From assembly GCF_000802225.1 (NCBI RefSeq), contig NZ_JTDI01000001.1, positions 682,001-746,000 on the forward strand: DNA of 64,000 nucleotides, in the 5' to 3' direction. Below are positions 53,542 through 62,781 of this stretch, in pieces (position 1 is the stretch's first letter; each line of letters begins with the position of its first letter). The notes below the pieces were generated by a model. It searched no databases. It was not told where the DNA came from and saw only the letters and a program-made list of their open reading frames with translations. The position numbers were made by a program, and so were the translations under genes. This DNA is from Novosphingobium malaysiense. Its GTDB lineage: Bacteria; Pseudomonadota; Alphaproteobacteria; Sphingomonadales; Sphingomonadaceae.

Positions 53542-55869
53542 TCAGTTGCGCAGCGGCTTGCCGGTTTCCAGCATGTGCTCGACCCGGGCAACGCTACGCG
53601 GTTCGCGCACGAGCCGCATGAACGTTTCGCGCTCCAGCTTGAGCAGTTCCTGCTCGCTCACGGTATCGAGCGGATCGGTCTCGCCGCCCGTCAGTACCGT
53701 GGCCAGGGCATCGGAAACGACCATGTCGTACTCGGTCGCCTTGCCCTGCTTGCGGAAGCCTTCGGCCGCCAGGCTCAGCGCTGCACGGCCGCTGGGTCCC
53801 GGCAGACGGAACTCCGGTGCTTCGGGCGGCGTGTAATCATCCACGAGCGAAAGTGCCTTCTGCTTGGCGTCGTAGAGCAGCCGATCGCGGTTCATGGTGA
53901 TCCCGTCATCGGGACGCAGGAACAGCATTTCCTTGGCCTGCGCGGCGGACTTGGAGACCGTGGCGGTCGAGACCGTCTCGAACACCTTGGCGACCGGCGG
54001 CATCGGACCGCGCGGCATCATCTTGGCGTTGCGCGCACGATCGAGCATCTCGCCATTGCCGCCCCAGCCCGGCACGAGGCCGACGCCGCATTCGACGAGG
54101 CCGGTGTAAAGCTCGGCGTGGGCCTGGATCGCATCGCAGTGGAGCAGGATCTCGCACCCGCCGCCGACCGCGAGGCCGGCCGGGGCCCCCACGACCGGGA
54201 AAGGCGCGTACTTGAGGCCCTTGTAGGCCATCTGCCCGCCCGCCACGAGCTTCTCGATCTCGCTGTAGGCCGCGATGTTGAGCGCGAACAGGGCAAGGCC
54301 AAGGTTCGCACCGGCCGAAAAGCTGTCGGCATCGGTATAGACGACCAGCGCCTTGTACTGCGTCTGCACCAGCGGGATGGCCTTGACGATGAGCTTCATC
54401 ACCTCGCCGTCGAGCGCGTTCATCTTGCCGGTGAATTCGAGGCAGACAACACCGTCGCCCAAGTCCCACAGCGCCGCAGAGCCGTTCTTGAGCAGCGGCT
54501 TGGACGACAGCTTCACATCGGCAAGGCGCAGCACGCCTTCGGGGCGGACCACGTCGTGATACTCGCCGTCGAGCCCGAGGAACTGGCGCTTGCCGTCCTC
54601 GATCCGGTAGAATGGGCGCTCACCGGCCAGTTTGAGGATCTCCGGCACCGGCTGGCCTTCGGCTTCGAGCCGCTCGGCCAGATACCTGGCGCCGAGCGTG
54701 TCGATCATCTCGAAGGGCCCGGCCTTCCAGTTGTAGCCGAGCTTCATCGCATCATCGATCGCGACCACATCGGCGGCGGCGGACGGCACGAGGCTGGCGG
54801 CATAGGCCAGCGTTCCGCCCAGGACGGCCCAGGCATAGGCGCCGATATCGCCCTTGCTCTCGACCAGCGCCTGCAGATCTCCCTTCGCGGCGCGACCCGA
54901 AGGACCGCGGGGGCTGATCTTTTCGCGATATTCGCCGGTCTGCAGATCGATGGCTTCCTTGCGGCGGCCCATCTCCTTGTTGAGGCGATAGAACCCGCCC
55001 TTGCCCTTGCGGCCGGTGTAACCATCGGCGATCATCTTCTCGATCAACGGCATGGTCCGGGCGATCGCGTGATAGGGATCGTCCTTGGGCAGCGTCGAGG
55101 TGAGGCTCGCCTGCAGGTGCGGCATGAGGTCGATGCCGACCAGATCGACAAGGCCGAAGATGCCGGTCTTGGGCACGCCCATCGGCTTGCCCGCGATGGC
55201 ATCGGCCAGTTCCACGGTCAGCCCCATGTCGAACGCGGCATTGATGCCGAGCTGGATCCAGTAGGTACCGATACGGTTGGCGATGAAGCCGGGCGTGTCG
55301 TTGGCCTGAACCACGGTCTTGCCCATCGCGACGTCTGCGAACTGCTCGACCTTCGCGGCTACGCCGGCATCGGTGTCGGGACCGGTGACGATCTCGAGCA
55401 GGCGCATGTAGCGCGGCGGGTTGAAGAAGTGCGTGATCAGGAAGTCGCGCTTGAACGCGTCCGAGCGCCCCTCGACGAGGTTGGCGAGCGGGATCGTCGA
55501 GGTGTTCGACGAGACAGCCGTACCGTCGCGCTTCACCGCTTCAAGCTTGGCATAGAGGCCCTGCTTGATGTCGAGCCGTTCGATCACCGCCTCGATCACC
55601 CAGTCGCACTCGGCAACCTTGTCGAGGTGGTCTTCGATGTTGCCGGTCTCGACCAGCTTGGCCGCCGACTTGCTCATGAAGGGCGCGGGCTCGGTCTTGA
55701 GCATCTTCGCGACGGCGCCTTCGGCGATGGCGTTGCGGTTGCTGCCTTCCTTCGGAACGATATCGAGCAGCACCACCGGCACGCCGGCATTGGCGACCTG
55801 CGCGGCGATGCCGGCACCCATGGCGCCCGCACCGATCACGCAGACTTTCTTGATGGAACTATTGCTCAT
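53542..55869 (-). CDS. 3-hydroxyacyl-CoA dehydrogenase / enoyl-CoA hydratase (FadN-like)
   Basis: 775 residues. The order of domains is dehydrogenase first (NAD motif CVIGAGAMGAGIAAQVANAG at the N-terminus, HCDH core with ETGNIEDHL and NRIGTYW, about 1-470) and crotonase second (about 480-700; AGANLGLALFALN, GLAVGGGCEILLHCD). This is the FadN order, the reverse of E. coli FadB. It carries out the hydration and second oxidation of beta-oxidation. The ATG overlaps the thiolase stop (ATGA). Confidence 0.92.
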   Translation of the reverse strand: MSNSSIKKVCVIGAGAMGAGIAAQVANAGVPVVLLDIVPKEGSNRNAIAEGAVAKMLKTEPAPFMSKSAAKLVETGNIEDHLDKVAECDWVIEAVIERLDIKQGLYAKLEAVKRDGTAVSSNTSTIPLANLVEGRSDAFKRDFLITHFFNPPRYMRLLEIVTGPDTDAGVAAKVEQFADVAMGKTVVQANDTPGFIANRIGTYWIQLGINAAFDMGLTVELADAIAGKPMGVPKTGIFGLVDLVGIDLMPHLQASLTSTLPKDDPYHAIARTMPLIEKMIADGYTGRKGKGGFYRLNKEMGRRKEAIDLQTGEYREKISPRGPSGRAAKGDLQALVESKGDIGAYAWAVLGGTLAYAASLVPSAAADVVAIDDAMKLGYNWKAGPFEMIDTLGARYLAERLEAEGQPVPEILKLAGERPFYRIEDGKRQFLGLDGEYHDVVRPEGVLRLADVKLSSKPLLKNGSAALWDLGDGVVCLEFTGKMNALDGEVMKLIVKAIPLVQTQYKALVVYTDADSFSAGANLGLALFALNIAAYSEIEKLVAGGQMAYKGLKYAPFPVVGAPAGLAVGGGCEILLHCDAIQAHAELYTGLVECGVGLVPGWGGNGEMLDRARNAKMMPRGPMPPVAKVFETVSTATVSKSAAQAKEMLFLRPDDGITMNRDRLLYDAKQKALSLVDDYTPPEAPEFRLPGPSGRAALSLAAEGFRKQGKATEYDMVVSDALATVLTGGETDPLDTVSEQELLKLERETFMRLVREPRSVARVEHMLETGKPLRN

Positions 55870-57002
55870 TCCACGGCCTCCAGCACGGTGGCAATGCCCT
55901 GCCCGCCACCGATGCACTGCGTCGCGAGCGCGTACTTGCCGCCATCGCGCTTCAGAAGCGCGGCCGCCTTGCCGACGATGCGCGCGCCGGTCGCACCGAG
56001 CGGATGGCCCATGGCGATGGCGCCGCCGTCGATATTGGTCTTGGCCGGGTCGATGCCGAGATCCCTGATCGAAGCGATAGCCTGCGAGGCGAAGGCTTCG
56101 TTCAACTCGACCACATCGAGGTCGGCGGCGGTGATGCCCGCGCGCTTCATCGCCTTCTGGCTGGACAGGATCGGGCCGAGGCCCATGGTCTCGGGCGCAC
56201 AGCCGCTGATGCTGACCGACTTGATCCGCGCCATGATCGGCAGGTTGTGCTTGCGGGCATAGTCCTCGGTGGTGACGAGCACGGCGGCCGCCCCGTCGGT
56301 GAGCGGCGAGGACGTGCCGGCCGTGACCGTGCCGTTCGCGTCAAAGGCGGGCTTGAGGCCAGCCAGATCCTCGGCGGTGGTACCGGGACGGATAGCGCCA
56401 TCCTCGCTGACCGTACCGTTCCTGGTCTCGATCGGAATGATTTCCTCCACGAACTTGCCGGATTCGCGGGCACCGGCGGCACGCAACTGGCTTTCGACCG
56501 CCAGAGCTTCCTGCTCACTGCGGCCGATCTTGTACTTGGAAGCGACGTTCTCTGCCGTCTCGCCCATGCTCATGTAGACGGCGCTTCGCTTCGCCAGTTC
56601 CGGGTTGGGCATGGGATTGAAGCCCATCATCGGCACGCGGCTCATCGATTCGACACCGGCGCAAAGGAAGGCCTCTCCCGCGCCGATGGCGATCTGGCCC
56701 ATTGCGTAGTGAATGCCGCTCATCGACGATCCGCAGAAGCGGTTCACGGTCATGCCACCCACCGAAATCGGCAAGTCCGCAAGCAGTCCGATGATGCGCG
56801 CGACATTGAGGCCCTGCTCGCCTTCGGGGAATGCGCAGCCCACGATCAGGTCTTCCACGTCGGCCGGATCGACGCCGGTCTTGCCGACGAGGCCGCGAAT
56901 CACCTGCGCTGTCAGGTCATCGGGGCGAACCCGAGCGAGCGCGCCCTTGTTGGCCAGATGAAACGGGGAACGGGCGTAGCCCGCGATCACGACGCTTTGC
57001 AT
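55866..57002 (-). CDS. fadA: Acetyl-CoA acyltransferase (thiolase)
   Basis: 378 residues. Nucleophilic Cys in TVNRFCGSSMSG, second-site His in GGAIAMGHPLGATGAR and Cys in ATQCIGGGQG. It performs the thiolytic cleavage of beta-oxidation. It is the first gene of the operon that continues into the FadN-like and acyl-CoA dehydrogenase genes, behind a promoter region with two TATAGGGAA repeats. Confidence 0.94.
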   Translation of the reverse strand: MQSVVIAGYARSPFHLANKGALARVRPDDLTAQVIRGLVGKTGVDPADVEDLIVGCAFPEGEQGLNVARIIGLLADLPISVGGMTVNRFCGSSMSGIHYAMGQIAIGAGEAFLCAGVESMSRVPMMGFNPMPNPELAKRSAVYMSMGETAENVASKYKIGRSEQEALAVESQLRAAGARESGKFVEEIIPIETRNGTVSEDGAIRPGTTAEDLAGLKPAFDANGTVTAGTSSPLTDGAAAVLVTTEDYARKHNLPIMARIKSVSISGCAPETMGLGPILSSQKAMKRAGITAADLDVVELNEAFASQAIASIRDLGIDPAKTNIDGGAIAMGHPLGATGARIVGKAAALLKRDGGKYALATQCIGGGQGIATVLEAVE

Positions 57003-57070
57003 GCATTCTCTCCATCGGCAGACGCGGCCCGTCGTTTGCGGGGCCGTATCGTCGCTGTGCTGAATTCTTC

Positions 57071-57102
57071 CCTATAGGTGCAATTCTTTCCCTATACGTC
57101 AA
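57071..57102 (-). promoter_or_regulatory. Candidate MerR-type promoter of the thiolase operon
   Basis: On the minus strand TTGACG (57102-57097) and CTATAG (57077-57072) are separated by 19 bases, the long spacing typical of MerR-activated promoters. The sequence TATAGGGAA occurs twice with a 20-base period. A MerR regulator is encoded 3.6 kb away in the divergent fatty-acid operon. Confidence 0.5.
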
Positions 57103-57207
57103 GCGAATTTTCGGCTAGGTACGCTGCATCAGCCCCCGGCCGAGCCTTCGCCTGCGATCGCTCCGCGCCGGAAAACAGGGGCATGGAGAGAAGTTGAAAG
57201 GTCGCAC

Positions 57208-57642
57208 ATGACACTACGCAAACTCGCAGGCGTGGCTGTGGTTTCCGCCGCCGCGTTCGCGAATCCTGCATACGCCGCCAGCCCGGACACAGTTCTGGGC
57301 ACATGGCAGACGCCCACCCGCCACGGAGTGGTGGAAATCACCCGTTGCGGCGAATCGATCTGCGGAAAGCTGCTCGAATCGGACGGCATTCGCGACAACG
57401 CCGACCTGCGCGACGTGAACAACAAGGACGAAGCCAAGCGCGCGCGCCGCGTGAAGGGGCTCAAGATGCTCGGCGGCTTCGAACGCGATGACGAGAAGTG
57501 GACCAGCGGCTGGGTCTACAATGCGGAAGACGGAGGCACATACAAGGCAACGATAACCCCCACCGGAACCAATACCCTCAAACTCAAGGGCTGCATCGTC
57601 TGGCCCCTGTGCAAGACGCAGACATGGACCCGAATGCCATGA
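57208..57642 (+). CDS. DUF2147 exported protein
   Basis: 144 residues with a signal peptide ending at NPAYA (about residue 23). DUF2147 landmarks: VLGTWQTPTRHGVVEITRCG, ICGKLL, and GWVYNAEDGGTYKATIT with the terminal KGCIVWPLCKTQTW. Four Cys (at CGESICG and CIVWPLC) could form disulfides. Function is unknown; genes of this family often sit near fatty-acid or lipid genes. It is the first gene of the plus-strand block and is followed by the FadL porin after 44 bases. Confidence 0.87.
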   Translation: MTLRKLAGVAVVSAAAFANPAYAASPDTVLGTWQTPTRHGVVEITRCGESICGKLLESDGIRDNADLRDVNNKDEAKRARRVKGLKMLGGFERDDEKWTSGWVYNAEDGGTYKATITPTGTNTLKLKGCIVWPLCKTQTWTRMP

Positions 57643-57686
57643 CCGCGCGTTGCACCAACAGGAATGAATTTGGGAGATCCCTCAAA

Positions 57687-58985
57687 ATGAAAAAGATTTA
57701 CGGTCGCATCCTCCTGACGGGCACGGCCTCTGCCCTGGCCCTCGGCATGGCGGGAGCCGCCCATGCCCAGGCCTTCTACCTGCAGGAACAGTCGGTTCGT
57801 GCGCAAGGCCGCGCCTTTTCCGGTGAGGCTGCCGACACCGGTGTCGATTCCATCTGGTGGAACCCGGCCGCCATCGCCGGCATGGAAGGCGGCGAGGCAG
57901 CCGTTCACGTCAGCGCCATTCTGCCGCGCGGCAAGGTGACGGACCAGGGCACGGTCATAGTCCGCCCAGGCCAAGCCCCTGCGCCGGTCGGCGGCGATCC
58001 CGTCACCAAGAACCCCATCGACAACGGCGTCCTGCCGTCCGGCGCGGTCGCCTACGGTTTCGGCAAGGTTGCGCTGGGCCTCGCGGTCACCTCGCCCTAC
58101 TCGTTCACCACCAACTATGCCGCAGACAGCTGGACCCGCTACACTGCCGACAAGACCAAGCTGCGCACGATCGACATCCAGCCCACCGTCGCGGTGGAAC
58201 TGTCCCCGGGTCTCAAGATCGGCGCCGGTCTCAACATCGAACACGCCGACGCCACTTTGAGCAACTACCTGCCCAACCTCTCGCCGCTGCTGGCCGACGG
58301 GCACCAGAAGCTTTCGGGCAAGGGATGGGACATCGGCTGGTCGGCCGGCGTGCAGTACCACACCGGCCCGCTGTCGCTGGGCCTCGCCTACAAGTCGAGC
58401 GTCGAGCACACGCTCAAGGGTTCGGTGGAAACGACCGGGCTGCTCGGCCCGCTGGCCGGCCAGAACGGCACGGTCTCTACCAAGGCGAAGTTCTCGACCC
58501 CTTGGCAGGCGGTGGGCAGCATCCGCTTCCGCGCCACCGACAAGCTGACGCTCAACGGCCAGATTGTCCGCTATGGCTGGAGCAAGTTCGATTCCATCGA
58601 CCTGGGCGATCCGCTCAACGTGTCGATCCCGGAAAACTACAAGAACGTGTGGAGTTATTCCTTCGGCGCCGATTACGCGGTGAGCCCACAGTGGACGGTG
58701 CGCGCGGGCATTCAGCATGCCGGCACGCCGACCCGCGACGGGGAGCGTGACGCACGCGTGCCGGATTCCGATCGCTGGAATTTCTCGGCCGGCACCAGCT
58801 ACGCGCTGAACAGCAAGTTCACGATCGATGCTGCGGCCTCCTACATCGCCTTCAAGGACGCCACTATCGACCGCACCACTGCGGCCTATGCAGGCACGCC
58901 GGTGCAAACGCCGATCCTGGTAGACGGCACGCTCACAGACGCATCCGCGCTTGTCTTCTCTCTCGGCGCTCGGGTGAAGTTCTGA
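57687..58985 (+). CDS. fadL: FadL/OmpP1-family outer-membrane fatty acid transporter
   Basis: 432 residues. Signal peptide ending AAHAQA (about 28), then the conserved N-terminal hatch with the NPA motif (SIWWNPAAIAGME). A 14-strand barrel ends in ALVFSLGARVKF with terminal Phe. It takes long-chain fatty acids or other hydrophobic compounds across the outer membrane. ATG 57687 with GGGAG upstream is the right start; the longer frame precedes the signal peptide. Its stop overlaps the ligase start (TGATG). Confidence 0.93.
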   Translation: MKKIYGRILLTGTASALALGMAGAAHAQAFYLQEQSVRAQGRAFSGEAADTGVDSIWWNPAAIAGMEGGEAAVHVSAILPRGKVTDQGTVIVRPGQAPAPVGGDPVTKNPIDNGVLPSGAVAYGFGKVALGLAVTSPYSFTTNYAADSWTRYTADKTKLRTIDIQPTVAVELSPGLKIGAGLNIEHADATLSNYLPNLSPLLADGHQKLSGKGWDIGWSAGVQYHTGPLSLGLAYKSSVEHTLKGSVETTGLLGPLAGQNGTVSTKAKFSTPWQAVGSIRFRATDKLTLNGQIVRYGWSKFDSIDLGDPLNVSIPENYKNVWSYSFGADYAVSPQWTVRAGIQHAGTPTRDGERDARVPDSDRWNFSAGTSYALNSKFTIDAAASYIAFKDATIDRTTAAYAGTPVQTPILVDGTLTDASALVFSLGARVKF

Positions 58986-60682
58986 TGAGTGGCGCGGCGA
59001 CGATCGGCGGCAGCGACCGTCCGGCATCCTCCTCCCAACAGCCGGAAGAGATGCCGCCGATCGCGCCGCGGTTGCTGACCGATTTGCTCGACCATGCCGT
59101 AGAGCATCACGGGAAGTGGCCTGCCGTGGACTTCATGGGCAGGCAATGGACGTACGCCGAGATCGGCGATCTCGCCCGCAAGGCGGCGCGGGGCCTGCAG
59201 GATCTCGGCGTGACGAAGGGCACGCGCGTCGGCCTGTGCCTGCCCAATACGCACTACTACGTCGTCTGCTATTTCGCGATCCTGCGGATCGGCGGCGTCG
59301 TGGTGAACTTCAATCCGCTCTACACCGAGCGGGAAATGGCCCACCTGGTCGAGGATTCGGGTGCCGAAGTGATGATCACTTCCGACCTTTCTCTATCCTT
59401 GCCAAAGGTCGCGCCGCTGGTCGGGACCTTCAATCTCAAGCGCGTGGTCGTCTGCCCGTTTGCCGACGGTCTTCCCAGCATGAAGCGCAGGGCCTTCCTG
59501 CTGTTCAAGCGGCGCGACATCGCTCACGAACCGCACGACCTGCGTTACGTCCGCTTCACGGACCTGATCGCGCGTGATGCCGATCTCGATCCCGTAGAGC
59601 GCAAGCCGGACGATCTGGCCGTGCTGCAATATACCGGCGGCACCACCGGCGTGCCCAAGGGCGCGATGCTGACCCATGCCAACCTTGCGGCGAACTCGGC
59701 GCAGATGATCGCCCATGTCGGCCACATGCCGGACCGGCAGGAGCGCACGCTGGGCGTCTTGCCGCTGTTCCACGTCTTCGCACTGACGACGGTGCTGAAC
59801 TATTCCGTCGACACCGCAGCCGAGATGATCCTGCTGCCCCGCTTCGAGATGAAGTCGTTCCTCGCCACCGCGCGGCGCACCAAGCCGACGCAGTTTTTCG
59901 GGGTCCCGACCCTCTACACGGCGCTGAATCACCAGGATCTGCACGGTGAATTCGACAGTGTGCGCGTGTGCATTTCCGGGGGCGCTCCGCTCCCCCTGGA
60001 AGTCCGCAAGGCCTTCGAGGACAGGACGGGTGTGCGGGTGGTGGAGGGCTACGGCCTTTCGGAAGCGAGCCCGATCATTACCTGCAATCCGCTCGAAGGC
60101 GTCGTGAAGGACAATTCCTGCGGCCCCGCCTTTCCCGGCACCGCCATCGAAGTGCGCGACCCGGACGAGCCCACGCGGCTGTGCAAGCAGGGCGAAAAGG
60201 GCGAGGTCTGCGCGCGTGGCCCGCAAGTCATGCTGGGCTACTGGAATCGCCCCGAGGAATCGGCGCGGACCTTCATCTACGGTGCCCTGCGCACCGGCGA
60301 CATTGGCTATCTCGACGAAGACGGCTATCTTTTCCTCGTCGACAGGATCAAGGACATGATCCTGTGCGGGGGCTACAACGTCTATCCGAGGATCATCGAG
60401 GAAGCCATCTACGAGCATCCCATGGTTGCAGAGGCCGCCGTGATCGGCGTGCCTGACGAGTATCGCGGCCAGTCCCCCAAGGCATTCGTGACGCTTCACG
60501 AGGGGGGTGTATTGAGCGAAGAGGAACTGCTGGATTTCCTGGGCGAGCGGCTCAGCAAGATCGAGATGCCCAGCGCGATCGAATTCCGCGACACCCTGCC
60601 AAAGACCATGGTGGGCAAGCTGTCCAAGAAGGATCTTGCCGCCGAGGAAGCCGCGCGCGGGGAAGCGGGACAGGCCACGTGA
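58985..60682 (+). CDS. fadD: Long-chain fatty-acid-CoA ligase (FadD-like)
   Basis: 565 residues of the acyl-adenylate family. AMP-binding P-loop YTGGTTGVPKGAML (about 214-227), A5 motif EGYGLSEASP, RTGDIGYLDEDGYLFLVDRIKD, and the catalytic Lys in PKTMVGKLSKKDL near the end. It activates fatty acids for the beta-oxidation genes of the divergent operon. Coupled by overlaps to fadL upstream and merR downstream. Confidence 0.93.
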   Translation: MSGAATIGGSDRPASSSQQPEEMPPIAPRLLTDLLDHAVEHHGKWPAVDFMGRQWTYAEIGDLARKAARGLQDLGVTKGTRVGLCLPNTHYYVVCYFAILRIGGVVVNFNPLYTEREMAHLVEDSGAEVMITSDLSLSLPKVAPLVGTFNLKRVVVCPFADGLPSMKRRAFLLFKRRDIAHEPHDLRYVRFTDLIARDADLDPVERKPDDLAVLQYTGGTTGVPKGAMLTHANLAANSAQMIAHVGHMPDRQERTLGVLPLFHVFALTTVLNYSVDTAAEMILLPRFEMKSFLATARRTKPTQFFGVPTLYTALNHQDLHGEFDSVRVCISGGAPLPLEVRKAFEDRTGVRVVEGYGLSEASPIITCNPLEGVVKDNSCGPAFPGTAIEVRDPDEPTRLCKQGEKGEVCARGPQVMLGYWNRPEESARTFIYGALRTGDIGYLDEDGYLFLVDRIKDMILCGGYNVYPRIIEEAIYEHPMVAEAAVIGVPDEYRGQSPKAFVTLHEGGVLSEEELLDFLGERLSKIEMPSAIEFRDTLPKTMVGKLSKKDLAAEEAARGEAGQAT

Positions 60683-61125
60683 GCGCCGCCAGCGCCGCAC
60701 CCGCTTCGGATGTCCAGCAGATGCTGGGCATCCACGACGCCGCCAAGATGCTCGGCGTGACCATGCGCACCTTGCGCTTCTACGAGGACAAGGGCCTGAT
60801 TGCCCCCCAGCGGGTGGGCACCACGCGCATCTATTCGCGCCGCGAAATCGGCCGCATGCAACTCATCCTGCGCGGCAAGCGGCTGGGGTTTTCGATCCGC
60901 GAGATCAAGGAATTTCTCGACCTCTACGACGTCGACCCCGAACACGTGGAGCAAGTCCGCCAGCTGCGCGTCAAGGTGAACCAGCGCATCAGCGACCTGC
61001 GCAAGCAGAAGCGCGCTATCGAGCAGACCCTGGAAGAATTGCTGACGATCGATCAGCAGGCCCAGGACTGGCTGGATGAGGCCCCCGTCGGTTCTTCCCA
61101 AGGCGAGGACAATTCCCGTGACTGA
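60679..61125 (+). CDS. MerR-family transcriptional regulator
   Basis: 148 residues. N-terminal winged helix (LGIHDAAKMLGVTMRTLRFY...GLIAPQRVGTTRIYSRREI), then a long dimerisation coiled coil (about 95-135). No effector-binding Cys cluster, so not a metal sensor; it resembles the group that controls acyl-CoA or branched-chain acid catabolism. GTG start overlaps the ligase stop (GTGA). It probably controls the thiolase operon promoter with 19-bp spacing (inference). Confidence 0.9.
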   Translation: MSAASAAPASDVQQMLGIHDAAKMLGVTMRTLRFYEDKGLIAPQRVGTTRIYSRREIGRMQLILRGKRLGFSIREIKEFLDLYDVDPEHVEQVRQLRVKVNQRISDLRKQKRAIEQTLEELLTIDQQAQDWLDEAPVGSSQGEDNSRD

Positions 61126-61990
61126 CGCACTGCAGGCGGCCGTCGACGAACTGCGCGACCTGCTGACGATCGAAGACCTCGACACGGACCTCTATCGCGG
61201 CGCCGCCGCGGCCGAAGGACCGGAGCGCGTATTCGGGGGGCAGGTGGTGGCACAGGCGCTGTCCGCCGCCGCGCGCTCCATGCCGAAAAGCGACCAGGCC
61301 CATTCACTGCATGCCTATTTTCTGCGTGCCGGCGACACGACCCGTCCGATAATCTACCGCGTCCTGCGCGACTTCGACGGCGGCAGCTTTGCCAATCGCC
61401 GCGTCGTCGCCATGCAGGGCGGGCTGCCGATCCTCAATCTCGCCGCCTCGTTCCACCGGCCAGAAGACGGCTTCAGCCATGCCGCGGCCATGCCCGATGT
61501 TCCACCGCCCGAAGCCTGTCCGGATCTTGTCACTGCACTATCGGCTTCCGGCCAGCCCATGCCCTCGGCCATGCTGGAGCGGCTTGCCGCCTTCGACGTG
61601 CGCCCGGGACCGCCCTCGCCCGATGGCGGCGGTTCGGGAATGCCGAGCCAGTTCCTGTGGTTTCGCCTTGCCCGGCCCATGGACGCCGACCCGGCCATGC
61701 GGCGCATCGTGCTGGCCTATGCGAGCGATTTCGCGCTGGTGACCACGGCCGTGCTGCCCCACCCGGTCGACTTCTTTTCGCCCCGGCTGCAAATGGCCAG
61801 CCTGGATCACGCCGTCTGGTTCCACGACACCCCGCCGGTCGACGACTGGCTGCTCTATGCCATGGACAGTCCGTGGTCGGGACATGCCCGCGGTTTCGCG
61901 CGGGGAATGATCTTCGATCGGTCGGGAAACCTGTTTGCCAGCATCGCGCAGGAAGGTCTGTGCCGCGTGGTCGAGCCCAGGAAGGACTGA
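61118..61990 (+). CDS. tesB: Acyl-CoA thioesterase II (TesB)
   Basis: 290 residues, double hot-dog fold. Landmarks: ERVFGGQVVAQAL, HSLHAYFLRAGD, MPSQFLWFRLARP, LAYASDFALVTTA and SLDHAVWFHD. It hydrolyses acyl-CoAs, relieving CoA sequestration during fatty-acid breakdown. GTG 61118 is chosen because family proteins start close to DELRDLLTIEDLD; it overlaps the merR stop by 8 bases. Confidence 0.93.
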   Translation: MTDALQAAVDELRDLLTIEDLDTDLYRGAAAAEGPERVFGGQVVAQALSAAARSMPKSDQAHSLHAYFLRAGDTTRPIIYRVLRDFDGGSFANRRVVAMQGGLPILNLAASFHRPEDGFSHAAAMPDVPPPEACPDLVTALSASGQPMPSAMLERLAAFDVRPGPPSPDGGGSGMPSQFLWFRLARPMDADPAMRRIVLAYASDFALVTTAVLPHPVDFFSPRLQMASLDHAVWFHDTPPVDDWLLYAMDSPWSGHARGFARGMIFDRSGNLFASIAQEGLCRVVEPRKD

Positions 61991-62090
61991 AGGTCACACG
62001 TCTTTGGCATGCCCCGATGCCGGGAAAGCGAACCGGAGCGAGAAACGAACGACCGGCGCTCGCCAAAATTCATCGAAACCCATTCTTGCT

Positions 62091-62110
62091 ATTGCAACTT
62101 ATTCGCATTA
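62091..62110. promoter_or_regulatory. Fur-like box upstream of the PepSY operon
   Basis: ATTGCAACTTATTCGCATTA. TGCAA and TCGCA are nearly complementary around an AT-rich centre, the form often seen for Fur sites in sphingomonads. PepSY-type operons are commonly iron-regulated. Moderate match only. Confidence 0.4.
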
Positions 62111-62140
62111 CACGCTCCAGTGATACCTTGGGGAGCATCA

Positions 62141-62206
62141 ATGCGAAATCGAAGGATTGCCGAACAGCGGCGCAATGAACACTGCCGACGGGGTCGTGCA
62201 GCGTGA
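62141..62206 (+). CDS. Possible 21-codon leader peptide
   Basis: ATG at 62141 with GGGGAG (62130-62135) five bases upstream, the best ribosome-binding site in this stretch. It encodes 21 residues rich in Arg (MRNRRIAEQRRNEHCRRGRA, plus one Ala), and its TGA overlaps the GTG start of the next gene (GTGA). It could serve to couple translation of the downstream membrane protein, whose own ribosome-binding site is weak. No known homologue comes to mind. Confidence 0.35.
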   Translation: MRNRRIAEQRRNEHCRRGRAA

Positions 62207-62781
62207 TCGCCAATGCCTTGCTGACCGGTGGCTGTGCCAGCGTGATCGCCGGAGTTGCAGTCCTGCGCGCCGCATGGGCACGTCCGCGGCGCAGGCCCGC
62301 GCTCAATACCGCCGGCTGGGGCCTCTTGCTTGCCGGGGCCGGGGCCGGATTGTCCGCCGCCGGCGCCTGGGGCACGTCCATCGTCGCGCTCGCCGGCATG
62401 GCAGCCGCCTGCCTGGTCCTCGCGTGGGCCGCCGCGACCGCCCCGCCCGGGCGGCAAAGGGCCTCTGATCGCCGTGTCCACATGCTGCCGGAAGGGGCCG
62501 AACCGCTTCGCCTTGGAGCACGTCTCACGACATTCGTGCTCGTGGCGCTCGTGGCCACCATAGTCTCGGCGGCGTTGGCCGTTTCCGTGGGCCATGTCGC
62601 GCGCCTTGCCGGATGGAGCGCGGCCGACAGCACCGTGACGGCGCTGCTGGCCATGCCCCTGACATGGTCGGCAATCACCTTCTTCCTCACCCTGCAGCCT
62701 GGCCGGGCCAGCCAGATCAAGGTGCTGGCGATATCCAGTGCGCCCGTGGTGCTGGTGCTGGCCCTGGGAGCATTCGCATGA
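62203..62781 (+). CDS. Membrane protein preceding a PepSY-domain protein
   Basis: 192 residues, about six hydrophobic segments (LLTGGCASVIAGVAVL; WGLLLAGAGAGLSAAG; VALAGMAAACLVLAWAA; FVLVALVATIVSAALAV; LTWSAITFFLTL; IKVLAISSAPVVLVLALGAF). I do not recognise the family; comparable small membrane proteins accompany PepSY proteins in iron-uptake operons. GTG start coupled to the short upstream frame. Its stop overlaps the next ATG (ATGA). Confidence 0.7.
   Translation: MIANALLTGGCASVIAGVAVLRAAWARPRRRPALNTAGWGLLLAGAGAGLSAAGAWGTSIVALAGMAAACLVLAWAAATAPPGRQRASDRRVHMLPEGAEPLRLGARLTTFVLVALVATIVSAALAVSVGHVARLAGWSAADSTVTALLAMPLTWSAITFFLTLQPGRASQIKVLAISSAPVVLVLALGAFA

Noticed and set aside
53575-56262. 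An 895-codon open frame on the plus strand opposite the FadN and thiolase genes, and similar long frames at 12943-15357 (804 codons) and 25281-27329 (682 codons)
   Set aside because: They lie exactly opposite well-recognised genes, encode low-complexity His/Arg/Gly/Asp-rich sequence with no domain pattern, and are the usual antisense shadows in GC-rich DNA.
57498-57686. FadL starting at 57498
   Set aside because: The extension overlaps the DUF2147 gene and precedes a normal signal peptide starting at ATG 57687.
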